Position numbers and translations under genes: made by a program. Below the pieces are notes generated by a model that was given only the letters and a program-made list of their open reading frames with translations, searched no databases and was not told the origin of the DNA. A stretch of 64,000 bases of DNA from Chloranthus sessilifolius. Its lineage: Eukaryota; Streptophyta; Magnoliopsida; Chloranthales; Chloranthaceae. Location of the stretch: assembly GCA_021018995.1 (NCBI GenBank), contig CM037587.1, positions 60,362,104-60,426,103 of the forward strand. The letters are read 5' to 3'. Shown here piece after piece: positions 1-10,514 of this stretch. How positions within the stretch are numbered: the first letter of the stretch is position 1; each line of letters starts with the position of its first letter.

Positions 1-3000
1 CACAAGATCTAGAAGAAAGTAGGCATTCACAGGTTTTGAGGACCTAGGAAACCATAAAAGACAAGTCAAATGAGAGTGTGTGGTGGAAAAAGGGGAAGTC
101 AATGGGCGCATGGGAGCTTGTAGTAAAGAGAGAGAGAAGGAATACTTTGGAAATGTGGAGAGATGGCATGGGAAGTGAGGGTGTGCCACTTGGCACAATA
201 TTAAAGCCCATGTCTCCCCATCCCCTTGCAAAAACCGGTTTCCATAGGGAACCCTTCATTTCAAACCCTCTTCATCTTCTTCCTCTCTCCTAATCTCCAT
301 TAGAACTCCCTTAGAACCCTAAAATTCTAGAAATTCACATCAATCCAGCCATTGGATCTCAAATCCAACACCACCACCCCACTCCCCATACCTTCTAGTT
401 CCACATATATATTTTTGGGCTTCATCTCAGCCCTTTCAACCATAAGAACTGAGGCAAACCAGCAAGGAAGAAAAGCTTAGCTAAGGTCTAGCCTTTGTCC
501 GGCTTCCTAGTCTTGTTGTATCTAAATTTTTTCATAGTTTTTATGGTCTTTTCTTTATTTTGGATGGCTGAAATTCTGGGATGACTATGTCCACACATGG
601 GACCAGCATATGAGAGCTTTGGTTGTGATCTATAGGATCACCTAGAGCCATCCAATGGTCCATGATGGCCATGAAGGCCTAGACCATTAGATTATGACAT
701 GTTTATGATTTCTCTTATAATTTTTATGGTTAAAATGGAGTTTATTTTTAAGATATCTAAACATTATGGAATAGTGTATGGACCTGAGAAAAGGGTGACC
801 ATGCATGTGATCTTTACATCCATGCAAGGCCATCCAATGGTCCCAATTGACCTAAAAGGTCAAACTAGGTTATTTTTGCAAATTTGCTTGAAATTCTTGT
901 ACTTTTGGCAAAATAAAATAAGATTTGAGATATGACTTTTAGAAATTTTTTATTGAGTTATGGACATGAGCAAGATGATTCCATGCATGTGATCTTTTAG
1001 TACATGCATGGCCATCTATTGGTCTAGATTGACCAAGAAGGGCAAATCTTAGAAAATTGGTATTTTCTTGGATTTTCTATGGTTTTGATAAAAATAAATA
1101 GTTTTAAAATATAGAATGCCAAAATTTTTGGTCACACAATGGACCAGTGACCTGGGATGTTAATCTTGTGATCTGGGTGATCATACAAGACCATCCTATG
1201 GCCATGATATGGTCATCCTTGGCCACTATGCTCCAAAGTGTAGAAAAATTTGTATTCTTGGATTTTCTTGATCATGCCATCTGTTTTGTGACAAATAATC
1301 CTTATAGATGAATAATATAGGCATAGTAGGTTATGTTTATGAGTTTTTTTATCTCTGTGATTCATCATTATATTCACGGATTTCTAGGTCAAATGTTGGT
1401 CAAGGATGCATCTCTACACTATGTATTGCATAGTATTGATAGCTGATATTTTATTGCATAGACTATCCATAGAAATTATGATTTGATACTTGCTGCTTAT
1501 TGATAAATTATTCATGTGAGATCTCTAATTTTATTCATCATGAATTGGTTTAATCATGATTGATATGAATGACTCTAGATGGCTTAATTTCTAGAATAGT
1601 TATAAGTGATCTAGTATAGAATTTTTGCCCTATTTCTATGAGATTTAGAATAAGCTTTTAACATGATTAAGTGGCTGGAATATAGTAAGATTTATATGGT
1701 TAAATCTCAGAAAATGTTAGTTCATTATTAATCTTGATGGATGCCTATTCGGATGGTCTCAATTGATTGTTTGGAAAACTTACTTGATTGGATAGGATTT
1801 CTTGATAAAGATACCTAGAACTTGCTTGATTTAATCATATAATGTTGATTTCTTGATGAACTTAAATAAGTTTGAAAATTGTAGAAATTTTCATGTTTGA
1901 CCATTGACTTTGATCATGAGAATTTTGATGGTATTAGATGCATGGATAGGATTAGATGCATGGGTAGGCTATATACGCGATACATAGAAATGAAATTAAG
2001 GATTTTTAGAAGGGATTTTGTATAAAATATTTTCGAAAAGAAAATTGGGTTTGAAATTCTACACGTGCCCAATTAATTGGCCTGATCGGATGGCTCCGAA
2101 AGCCCAATCCAATATTTATAAGTAAATTGATACCGATGAATAAGAAATTACCGGCAAGTAATTTGAGTTGCGTAATTAGTAAAATAAACCCGAAATAGGT
2201 CCCTATAAAACTTGAGATTTAACTTAGGAATGTCCTGGACCGAGACACAAGAAAATATGGCATTGGATGGACCACTATGTCGACCCCATCGAAGGCCCAA
2301 ATCCGTGGACCTTGCAGCCACAACAATCTATCCCGGAACAACGAACATAATAAATATAAACAAATTTCAAAAGCATCCCAAAAAATTCTTGAAATACTTT
2401 AATGGTTTCCCGATGCCCGATAAAAATTGCAGACCCGAACCCCACACGGGTTGAAAGTTACGACACCCAGAACATAATGCGGCAAAGCTGCCTTGTTGCA
2501 CCTGAAAACAGAGCTGTAATAAGCTATATTTTCCGTGCCCGAACACTTGTTGGAAAAATCTGGGATTAATTGAATATAGAACTTAATATGTCTTTAAAGC
2601 TTGAGAAAAATTTTACTCCTTGATTTGATCAGAATTGATGGCGAGAAAATCGGCAAATTATCAACACAAAATTTTAGCAAATGGCACCCAACATGAAACA
2701 GACCCAACCTTCGATCATATGGACCAGATTACATCCTGATATGTTGTTTGACCTATAAAATATGAATGAAAAACTTGGGTAACTCACAGATCTTTCCAAC
2801 GAGTTGCTAAGTGCTCGATTCCAATAAGAGTTACGAACCCGACACTGAGGCCCAATATATCTGCCCCAAAACCCTGATAAAACAGAACAAATCTCGGTGA
2901 TCTATCTACCATGATCATCCCTGATCATATTTTTGATTGCCACCACTTGATAAAGATGCTATTATCAGTGCTCTTACCGTTAGTTTTGGAAGAACTCAAC

Positions 3001-3469
3001 AATTCGATGAGAATCGAATATGGTGGATAATTTACTGTAAGTTGTCTGCCATCCTTCAAGAAAAATCTGAATATATAAAGAATAAGAGCCTAGTACTTAG
3101 ACCTTAACCCAAGACCAGTGACTAATTGGGAAGTCCCAATCACATGGTCATCTGAATCTAACCTGTGATAAAACCCATGTGAAAATTGGTCAACAAAGTC
3201 AAAGGCTCAACTTTAATGACCCGAAGGCTCGACTTTAATGACTCCATAAGGCCCAAAATCCTAACCCTTAGTGAATAAGATTTGTAAAGAAGATAAGAGA
3301 TTTGCTAAAAGGCCCGGTCCATGGATTGAAAAATCTAAACAAGTTTATCGAGATACGAGCCTGACCCAAGACATATTGATTAAGGCCCATGGTGACTAAA
3401 CACACATGACCTAGACCTTGGAAAGGCCTCCACCCCTAGTTTTAGATCTAGTAAGGGCCCGAATCACCT
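1..3469. other. Unassigned AT-rich repeat-derived DNA
   Basis: I find no convincing gene here; reading frames are short and broken. Positions 170-310 resemble a promoter and leader of a retroelement, with an AT-rich TATA-like stretch near 205 followed by a C/T-rich segment. From about 580 to 1250 there is a degenerate repeat (listed separately). The rest, 1250-3469, shows no recognisable motif. It may be old LTR or untranslated retroelement sequence, but I cannot assign a family. Confidence 0.4.
580..1250. repeat. Degenerate ~180-bp direct repeat, about four copies
   Basis: A block with the order 'TGTGATCT ... GGCCATCCAATGGTC ... TTGACC' recurs near 618-672, 799-856, 977-1035 and 1165-1220. 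The copies have diverged strongly, so the duplication is old. No coding capacity is preserved. Confidence 0.55.
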
Positions 3470-3680
3470 AGGAAATGGCCTATTGGATCCATTGGGCCTA
3501 TAATCCATTGGACCCACAACCTATTGGACCTGCTGGATCCATTGGACCTATAATCCATCTGACCCATGACCTATTGGACCCTTTGGACTTATATTCCATT
3601 GGACCCATAACTAATTGAACTTATTAGACCTATAGTTCATAACACAACAAACCCATTGGATCCATAATCCCTTAGACCTA
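3470..3680. repeat. Short direct repeats of CCYATTGGACC type
   Basis: The words 'CCATTGGACC', 'CCTATTGGACC' and 'CTATAATCCATTGGACC' alternate about ten times over 210 bases with a loose 15-18 base spacing. It is simple tandem amplification in non-coding sequence. Confidence 0.6.
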
Positions 3681-3784
3681 GAATATATTGAACCTAAGGT
3701 TTATGCAAGAACCATAAGAAAAAGTAATGAATAGTCCATTAGTTGAACTGACTTGAAATATAGCATTCTTAGAAACAAGCACTT

Positions 3785-3940
3785 GGATGCCTTGAACCTC
3801 GTTAGAGATGACCGAGTTTTTATCAACAATGATAAACATAAGTCACCTTTGGACTTTAAACTAAGGTAACACTTTATATAAGTGTAAGCCGAAAAGATCC
3901 TCCCTTAGGATCAAGTCACTTGAAACTCATACTTGACTTA
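3785..3940. repeat. Ancestral duplicated block, copy A
   Basis: This block (Cys/Leu-free, non-coding; key words GTTAGAGATGACC, TTGGACTTTAAACTA, GATCCTCCCTTAGGATC) is repeated at 17555-17689. The second copy continues at 20550-20610 after the solo LTR that interrupts it. Both copies are followed by AT-rich tandem repeats. It shows that the surrounding host sequence was already a large tandem repeat before the retrotransposons inserted. Confidence 0.65.
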
Positions 3941-3949
3941 TGAATATGA

Positions 3950-4352
3950 TAGAATATTAAAATATATAATAGATAGTGCATGATTAGACATAATAGAATA
4001 CTGAAATATATGACAGACAGTGACGTGATCGGATATGATACAATACTTAAATGTATGATAGATAGTGATATGATCAGACATGATAAAATACTAAAATGTA
4101 TGATAGGCAGTGACATGATCGGACATGATAGAATATTGAAATATATGATAGATAGTGAAATGATTAGACATGATAGAATACTGAAATGTATGATAGACAG
4201 TGGCATGATTAGATATGATAAAATTCTGAAATGTATTATAGACAGTGACATGATTAGATATGATAGAATACTGGAATGTAAGATAGTTAGTGACATGATA
4301 GGACATAATAGAATATTGAAATATATGATAAATGGTGACATGATTGGACATG
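3950..4352. repeat. 45-bp tandem repeat array (about 9 units)
   Basis: The word AGTGACATGATTAGACATGA and its variants recur at about 3975, 4019, 4064, 4109, 4154, 4199, 4244, 4289 and 4334, a 45-base period. Because 45 is a multiple of three and stops are absent, spurious open frames appear on both strands; they are not genes. The Tekay element is inserted in this array: the repeat phase breaks at 4357 and resumes at 17444 (ATACTGAATG...). Confidence 0.85.
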
Positions 4353-4357
4353 CTAGA
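4353..4357. repeat. Target site duplication CTAGA (left)
   Basis: CTAGA lies directly before the left LTR and again directly after the right LTR at 17444-17448. A perfect 5-bp duplication is what gypsy integrase leaves, so the element boundaries are firm. Confidence 0.9.
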
Positions 4358-5819
4358 TGTGACAGCCTGGATTTTAGCACCCCGAAACCCGTGCCATCAG
4401 CATGATCATCTTGACCATGCCCCCTGGCTAAGCACGGAACACTGGTATATCAAGCAATATAAATAAACTGAAAATGATAACAATAATTGCAAAAATAATT
4501 CACTATTTAAATGCTGATCAAAAGACGATTCTACCTTCATGCCCCTGCATGAATGGAGAACCGATCCGAACCATCGATGATTGCCAATCATCACAAATGG
4601 TTCACCCCAAAAGAATAATCCCAACATTTAATTACATTATTTAACGAAAACTAGGCTTGACATACCAAGCCGCACCAATTACGCTCATAAAAACTCTCAA
4701 AGATGCACAACGGAGTCCTCTAGAAGAAGTCCTTAGGAGGTGGCTCGAACTCGTCACCAAGCGCAAGGTCCGACCCACCAGGGTCAACATCCCCTGAAGC
4801 CTCAGCAGCTGCTAATAGTGGACCTGCGACATATAGTCTAATGGGTGAGCTACATCCTAGCTCAATAGGGAACAAACATAGTGAACATATAGATTAAAAC
4901 CTCACATATATTCCATGATATTCTAAGCATGATGTAACTATGCAGATATTGATAAAACAGTTGAAAAGCTAGCAATTTATGATCACATTTTTCTGATAGT
5001 TTACATATGTCTTTTAATTACTCATGAATGATACTGACTAGGCCTAAAGCAAAACTTAAGCTTTCAACTTAAGTAATCCCCGAGCAATATAGCATCGAGC
5101 CCCGATGAGATACCCTTCATCGTCATCTATATAGACAGTTTTAAACGTATTCCCTGGGAATACAATTAGTACCCAAGCCCCTTTCCCCTGGGGATCGATA
5201 GTAGGGTATCAAACATATCACAACATCCCTGGGATGTCCTTACTGTGTACGGATACGCCTCCGCACTGGCCTACGGTTTCGCCAACAGATTTTATCCCCA
5301 CATTGATGGGGTATCCTATCAAACCTCAAATAATAAAAATATCAGGTACTTTACATATAGTTATTCACCGTGTAAGTGTGGTATCTTATATCAGTTATGC
5401 CCTATCAGACATTATTCAATCTTAGATACATCCCTGGGATGTATCTATTCACCTGCATCACACCTGATGCTCTTATTACTTCACTTCCTCATCCCCTGGG
5501 GATGGCTCATTATTAGATGCTCTTATTGATGTCACTCACACACACTTTTCACAAAACTTTAAGCAATAAAATAGTTTTCAATTTGATTCTATATCACTAC
5601 ATACATGCTCTTGCAAATTAAAGTACATGTTCAAGGTGTTCCCTACCTCAAGTCTCTGATAATCACGCATCAAGGTCCCACGTGGCTCCTTATGCCCACG
5701 TTCACACGTACCACCTATGGTACAACATAACACATGCAATACATCAATAGAAATGTAACAAAGAAGGTCCAAGACCCTCTGAGAATCTCGAAGTCAAACT
5801 AAAAGTCAACCAAAACTAA

Positions 5820-6310
5820 CTCAGTCGATTAATCGAACTCCAAGGTCGATTAATCGAATCTGATTCGATTAATCGATTCCCAAAATCGATTAATCAAAAT
5901 TCAAAATCGATTAATCGGCTCCCAAAATCGATTAATCGAGGTCCCCATTCGATTAATTGAATCCCACATCGATTAATCGAAATTCTCTACTCTATCAATT
6001 CGATTCTCAGTTCGAGTAATCGAATTCCCAAAATCGATTAATCAATCCCAAATCGATTAATCAAAATTCGAAATCAATTAATCGAAATCCCATTTCGACT
6101 AGTCGATTTCCCCCGGTCATTTTCCTCCAGCCATTGGAGTTCACTGGAGGTTCTCAGTCGATTAATCGACACCAAAATTGATTAATCGAAATTCAAAGTC
6201 GATTAATCGAAACTCAGTTCGATTAATCGAATTCGGGTTCTTTGACTTTTCAACTTCTTGGCGAAAATCGATTAATCGAATCTCAATTTCGATTAATCGA
6301 TTTGGCCAGA
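5820..6310. repeat. Palindrome island: ~19 copies of TCGATTAATCGA
   Basis: About nineteen exact or near-exact copies of the perfect 12-bp palindrome TCGATTAATCGA sit in 490 bp. Centre-to-centre spacing is mostly 19-25 bp, about two helical turns. Spacers are short and A/T/C-rich. One longer spacer (6100-6155) carries a second dyad, CACTGG...CAGT. Variants with one changed half-site occur (e.g. CGATTAATTGA). Confidence 0.9.
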
Positions 6311-6674
6311 TTCAGCTCCCTTTTGGACCGTTCTTCCAAATATTTTCCTACTCTTTTTCCTTCATTTTTCTAAGCACTTAATCTATCATTTTAAACATTC
6401 TTGACTGAATTTAAACCTCTATAACCTATGCATTTAATTTACAAAATTTTACCTTCAATCAATCTCAAATTGATTAGATCAAGGGGTTGGAAAGGCTAGG
6501 GTTCCAGCTTTGGCTTGAACGGATCCTTCGTGTCGAATCGGCCTTTTAAATGCTTGAATCCCCTTCCAACCAACCACAATAACTCCTCGCTCAACACTCT
6601 TCTTTACTCCTCTCTCTCTCTCTCTCTTCTTAACTCTCTTTCACTACTCTACATTGATTTTAGGGTTATTGAAC

Positions 6675-6688
6675 CCTTATATACCCCT
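6675..6688 (-). promoter_or_regulatory. TATA box of the left LTR
   Basis: Minus-strand GGGGTATATAAGGG about 205 bases from the LTR start. The same box is kept in the right LTR at 17226-17239, where it would drive the genomic RNA. Confidence 0.7.
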
Positions 6689-6891
6689 TCTCTATGTGTT
6701 GAGCACACACCCAAGATAGGTGTATGTGGCTCCAGATCTCATGTCACATTCCACACACTCACTCTGTTTTCTCATCACATTCGTTCATCACACCCCGAGT
6801 TGGTTTCTGAACTCTTACTCGGTCAAACCTATGACCACTCGGGCACGGATCTGGAGGTCACTGCTTAACGTAAAATTTTTGAGATATTACA

Positions 6892-6903
6892 TCCTCCCTA
6901 CCT
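6892..6903 (-). promoter_or_regulatory. Polypurine tract
   Basis: Minus-strand AGGTAGGGAGGA directly abuts the 3' LTR start. This is where plus-strand DNA synthesis begins in LTR elements. Confidence 0.75.
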
Positions 6904-7266
6904 TGGGAATTTTTGTCCCCGAAAATAACCCAAGGGCGTCGGTCTGGTCCCCCCCCCCCCCACACTCTTGGGTGAGGTGGACTAGTTGATTAACACAACA
7001 TAGCGCAGACACACACATAGCATAAAAATATAATTGCACTAGAAAATTTACAAATCATTTTATTAATTAACAGAAAATTTACAAAATATTTACATCAATG
7101 TAACCCACAGTACAACCAGAATTTTGCCATGCAACGAAAATACAATGCAAAGTATGGCAGTCCAAGGCTCATGTCGTCCCCTCGCCAGACTGGTCGAGTG
7201 GTGGAGCAGTCGCCCGTCTGAAATGTCGTGAGCTATGGGGGTGGTTGAAAGTGGTGGGCGGTGTGG

Positions 7267-8808
7267 TCATTGTGGTATCTTGGCTCTCCGGGGTGGATGG
7301 CTGGTCGTAGTCGACGGTGGTGGCTGTGGCGTCTCGGTCGGCGGAAGTGGTGCAGAAGTGGAAGTACTAGCGTCGGTGGCACGCGGGCGGAATGCGGTAC
7401 CGGTGTGGAAGGCAGTATGTCCGGCGGTCCACGCCGCCTCCTCAGCTAACCGTCGCTGGTAATCATGTGGGTAGATATGCCTCATGGTGTGGTACATGAG
7501 GAAATCCATCCGGCGGTTCATGCGTGCGTTGTTGGCCTCCATACGTGCCAATACGTCCTCGATAGTAGGGCCGGAAAGAGCTGCGGGTCGGCGACGGAAT
7601 GAAGTCGACGTCACCAAGGTAGATCGAGGTGGTGGTGTAGCTGCTGTGGTGGGAGGTGGGATAATAGGCTGGCTCGCAGCTGGTGGAATAACAGGTGGAG
7701 CCTCCTCCACTGGTGGTGCTCCATCGGCGGGTGGTGCTCCGTCAGCGGGTAGGTCCAGCTGTGGTGGTGGGGGTGGTGGTGGTGATACAGCTGCGTCCTC
7801 AGCTGCGCTCGCTACTGGTAAGACCTTCTTCAGAAGGTTGTAACTACGGTTCCACAAGGAGTGTGAGAACCGTTTGATCTTGTCGGTCGCCCGCACCTCG
7901 TGGGGCGATATCATGTACGCCGGAGCGTCAGAATAGCTCTCCAATATGCTCGAGATGAGCCGAGCATAGGGCATCTTTTCTTTGGGCCTTAGGTTGCCCT
8001 TCATTAATTTACCCTTCATGTACCTCATCCCCTCAAGGATGATGATGGTGGCATCGAACCAACGACCCTTGTAGGCCGCGTATAGTGCTTGTTGAACCAA
8101 CTCTACCCGTTCGGTATCGTGTCGCATCGGGTAGAGGTTGCACTTGATGATGGAGTCGAGCATCCACATATACGGGGGTAAGTCTACCCTCCGAATTGAG
8201 GTGCCCGAACCCCTCTTCCCCTTGGTCATGTCGCGGATGATCTCCTCGACATCCACCTCCACTGGGAACGGTGCGAATAGGGTGGTCTCAGGTACAAAGT
8301 CCAAATAGCACTCAAGTGCTTCATGGACGTGGCGACGTGTAATGGTGTAGTCTCGACCCTCTATCTTGGTCAAGACCACGTCGTCAGTAGGGCCATCGGT
8401 AAGGCCCTGGTAAAACAGTCGAACCAACCGAGGGTAGTAGGACCCACGGGTCGGTTTCAAAAGATTGCTGAGTCCGGCATTTTCAAGGTACTTACGAGCG
8501 CAATTGGTCTCGCCTTGCACATTAGGGTTTGTGAATAGGGTTGGGTAGATAATGTAATCGATCCCAATGGTTTTAGCCGCCCACCACTCGTTGGGTTGAA
8601 CCACATTAGTGGGTGGTGGTGGCATAGGTGTGGATTCACGTGAAGGCTCACACGAAGATGCGCCCGTCGACCCGGGCGTGGTGTCCAATGCCGATGGCGA
8701 TGGGGTCCTCACGGGTGATGGGGTCGGTGGTGGCGGTGCGGCGTTCTTTTGCCAGACCGGCAGTTTGGTGGTTGCCTTCTTTGAAGACAATCGGGTTTTC
8801 GGCGGCAT
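7267..8808 (-). CDS. Extra ORF downstream of pol; resembles plant transposon-protein domain
   Basis: An intact 513-aa frame in the same orientation as pol, placed between the chromodomain and the 3' LTR. The N-terminus (1-80) is basic then Pro/Ser-rich (MPPKTRLSSKK). Residues ~75-325 form a folded-looking region with words such as RLVRLFYQGL, RRHVHEALE and DLPPYMWMLDSI, which recall the 'putative plant transposon protein' domain found in many plant retroelements. Residues ~340-400 are Pro-rich with an ADGAPP repeat; ~415-465 is helical (MEANNARMNRRMDFLMYHTMRH); the tail is Ser/Thr/Pro-rich. No catalytic motif is visible. While pol is full of stops this frame is intact, so it may be younger or under longer constraint. 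A TATA box lies about 230 bases upstream. The function is unknown; the domain match is from memory and moderate. Confidence 0.65.
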   Translation of the reverse strand: MPPKTRLSSKKATTKLPVWQKNAAPPPPTPSPVRTPSPSALDTTPGSTGASSCEPSRESTPMPPPPTNVVQPNEWWAAKTIGIDYIIYPTLFTNPNVQGETNCARKYLENAGLSNLLKPTRGSYYPRLVRLFYQGLTDGPTDDVVLTKIEGRDYTITRRHVHEALECYLDFVPETTLFAPFPVEVDVEEIIRDMTKGKRGSGTSIRRVDLPPYMWMLDSIIKCNLYPMRHDTERVELVQQALYAAYKGRWFDATIIILEGMRYMKGKLMKGNLRPKEKMPYARLISSILESYSDAPAYMISPHEVRATDKIKRFSHSLWNRSYNLLKKVLPVASAAEDAAVSPPPPPPPQLDLPADGAPPADGAPPVEEAPPVIPPAASQPIIPPPTTAATPPPRSTLVTSTSFRRRPAALSGPTIEDVLARMEANNARMNRRMDFLMYHTMRHIYPHDYQRRLAEEAAWTAGHTAFHTGTAFRPRATDASTSTSAPLPPTETPQPPPSTTTSHPPRRAKIPQ

Positions 8809-9033
8809 TATGGTAAAAAATTGAAGAAAAGCTAAGGTTTCGCTAACTCAAATTGAAGAAAAGTTCAAATTTAGGGTTTACCGTAGGTTTAGGATGCGAT
8901 GTTACTCGAATCCGATCCAAAATCGATCGGAATGTGCAAACCCTAGATGGTCACGGTCGGTTGGAGAAGGAAGAAGAATGGCGCCCAAATGCAAAAAGCC
9001 CAAATGATTCGAATGGGGAACAAAATCCCCAAA

Positions 9034-9047
9034 TTTATATATATAGG
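9034..9047 (-). promoter_or_regulatory. Internal TATA box upstream of the extra ORF
   Basis: Minus-strand CCTATATATATAAA, 226 bases before the ATG at 8808. It lies between the internal palindrome island and the ORF, so the ORF may be transcribed on its own. This is inferred from position only. Confidence 0.5.
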
Positions 9048-9049
9048 CT

Positions 9050-9785
9050 CAGATTCGATTAATCGATTTCTCAAAGTCGATTAATCGAGTTGCAAAACTA
9101 GCTAAGGCGCTCGAAATCGATTAATCGATTTCCAAAATCGATTAGTCGAAATACAAATTCGATTAATCGACATCCATTTTGATTAATCAAAATCGTAGCC
9201 GTTTAAAATTTCAAAATTTTGAGCTCACTGGTGTTAGCCAGTCTATTAATCGAAATCCATTTCGATTAATCAAAATTTTAAAATCGATTAATCGAATTTT
9301 ACTTCAATTAGTCGAAATCGCACGGTCCTTCAATTTTTTTTCCCAATTCCTTAAATGACTCGATTAGTCGAATTTTCTAGTTCGATTAATCGAATTACCA
9401 ATCGATTAATCGAAATCGTCATCGATTAATCGAAATTTCATATAACTCAAATTTTCATTGAAGATCCCTTAAGTTATTCGATTAATCGAATCTCAAGATC
9501 GATTAATTGAAATCCAAATTCGATTAATCGAAACTTAGATCGATTAGTCGAATTCACTATTACTTTAAATCTTTCAATTATCAGGCCCACTGGCCTCTGC
9601 CAGTCAATTAATCGAATCCACTATCGATTAATCGAAATTTTCAAAATTTTCATCTATCAATATTTTTCCTCACTGGCTGATGCCAGTCGATTAGTCGAAC
9701 AAAACTCGATTAATCGAATCCTCAAATCGATTAATCGATTTGAAAATCGATTAATCGGTTTTACCCGACTTCTCGAATTCTGTTG
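9050..9785. repeat. Internal palindrome island: ~24 copies of TCGATTAATCGA
   Basis: The same 12-bp palindrome as in both LTRs recurs about 24 times over 735 bp between the end of pol and the internal TATA box. Three copies of a second dyad, CACTGG-N(6-7)-CCAGTC, lie at about 9228, 9589 and 9669. Flanks of the words (AAATTTC, AAATCC) also recur. Nothing here codes. Confidence 0.9.
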
Positions 9786-9911
9786 TTTCCTTTTTATCCT
9801 TTATTTCCATGGTGATATTTATCTCAAAAAATTTCAAATTCTCATTGAATATATTGAATTGCATGGAAGATAAGAAGCCGCAAACATTCTTGCGGTGTTA
9901 CAATTTGGTAC

Positions 9912-10337
9912 TCAGCTCGTTGTAAACAACTCAGGGTACTGTTCTTTTACATCTGCCTCTCGTTCCCACGTGGCCTCTTCGGTCGAATGATTTTTCCATC
10001 GAACAAGCACTAAGGGAATCACTTTAGTACGTAGTACTTGTTCCTTTCGATCCAAGATCTCCGCCGGTTCTTTTATCATGCTCATGTCCTCATGCATCTC
10101 CAAAGGTTAACTTCCTAACACATGAGATGGATCATTCACGTACTTCCTGAGCATCGATACGTGGAAAACATTATCTACCCGATCGAATAATGGTGGTAAT
10201 CCAATGCGGTAAGCAACTTCACCTACACGACCCAAAATTTCAAATGGTCCAAGATAACGGGGACTTAACTTCCCTCTCTTGCCAAACCTCATCACGCCTT
10301 TCATAGGCGACACTTTCACAAACACGTGTTCACCCAC
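9912..10337 (-). pseudogene. Integrase C-terminus and chromodomain
   Basis: Two in-frame pieces separated by a stop near 10104. The upper piece has the GPY/F-type integrase tail (KLSPRYLGPFEI ... VDNVFHVSMLRKY). The lower piece is the chromodomain (LVRWKNHSTEEATWERE), which targets chromovirus integration to chromatin. The stop after VLGS splits them. Upstream, further in-frame stops (near 10378 and 10515) separate this part from the integrase core. It belongs to the same polyprotein as the neighbouring RT and integrase frames. Confidence 0.88.
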
Positions 10338-10514
10338 TTTATAGTCGACACTAGTCCGCTTGATGTCAGCGTAACTTTTCTATCTGCTCTGAGCTGCTTT
10401 GAGTTTGGCCCTTATCATACGAACATAGGTGGCATTGTCTTCAAGTAACTCGGGTCCTAACACAAATTTCTCCCCGGTTTCTTCCCAATTGATGGGCGAT
10501 TTACATCGCCGTCC

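Larger units (their letters stand above)
4358..6891 (-). repeat. 3' LTR of the Tekay element (2534 bp)
   Basis: On the minus strand the LTR begins TGTAATATC at 6891. A TATA box (GGGGTATATAAGGG, minus) spans 6675-6688, about 205 bases inside. The palindrome island (5820-6310) lies downstream of the predicted start site, that is, in the transcribed leader. A CT-rich microsatellite at 6605-6640 lies between them. It is 77 bp longer than the right LTR. Confidence 0.9.

Noticed and set aside
3916..4405. Long open frames on both strands (up to 154 aa)
   Set aside because: They come from a 45-bp tandem repeat whose period is divisible by three; composition is repetitive and both strands are open.
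5820..6310. CRISPR-like array of short repeats and spacers
   Set aside because: The repeat is only 12 bp and palindromic, spacers are 7-13 bp and similar to each other, and the setting is a plant LTR.
7235..8824. Several plus-strand frames opposite the extra ORF
   Set aside because: They are antisense shadows of the GC-rich 513-aa minus frame and have no recognisable domain.
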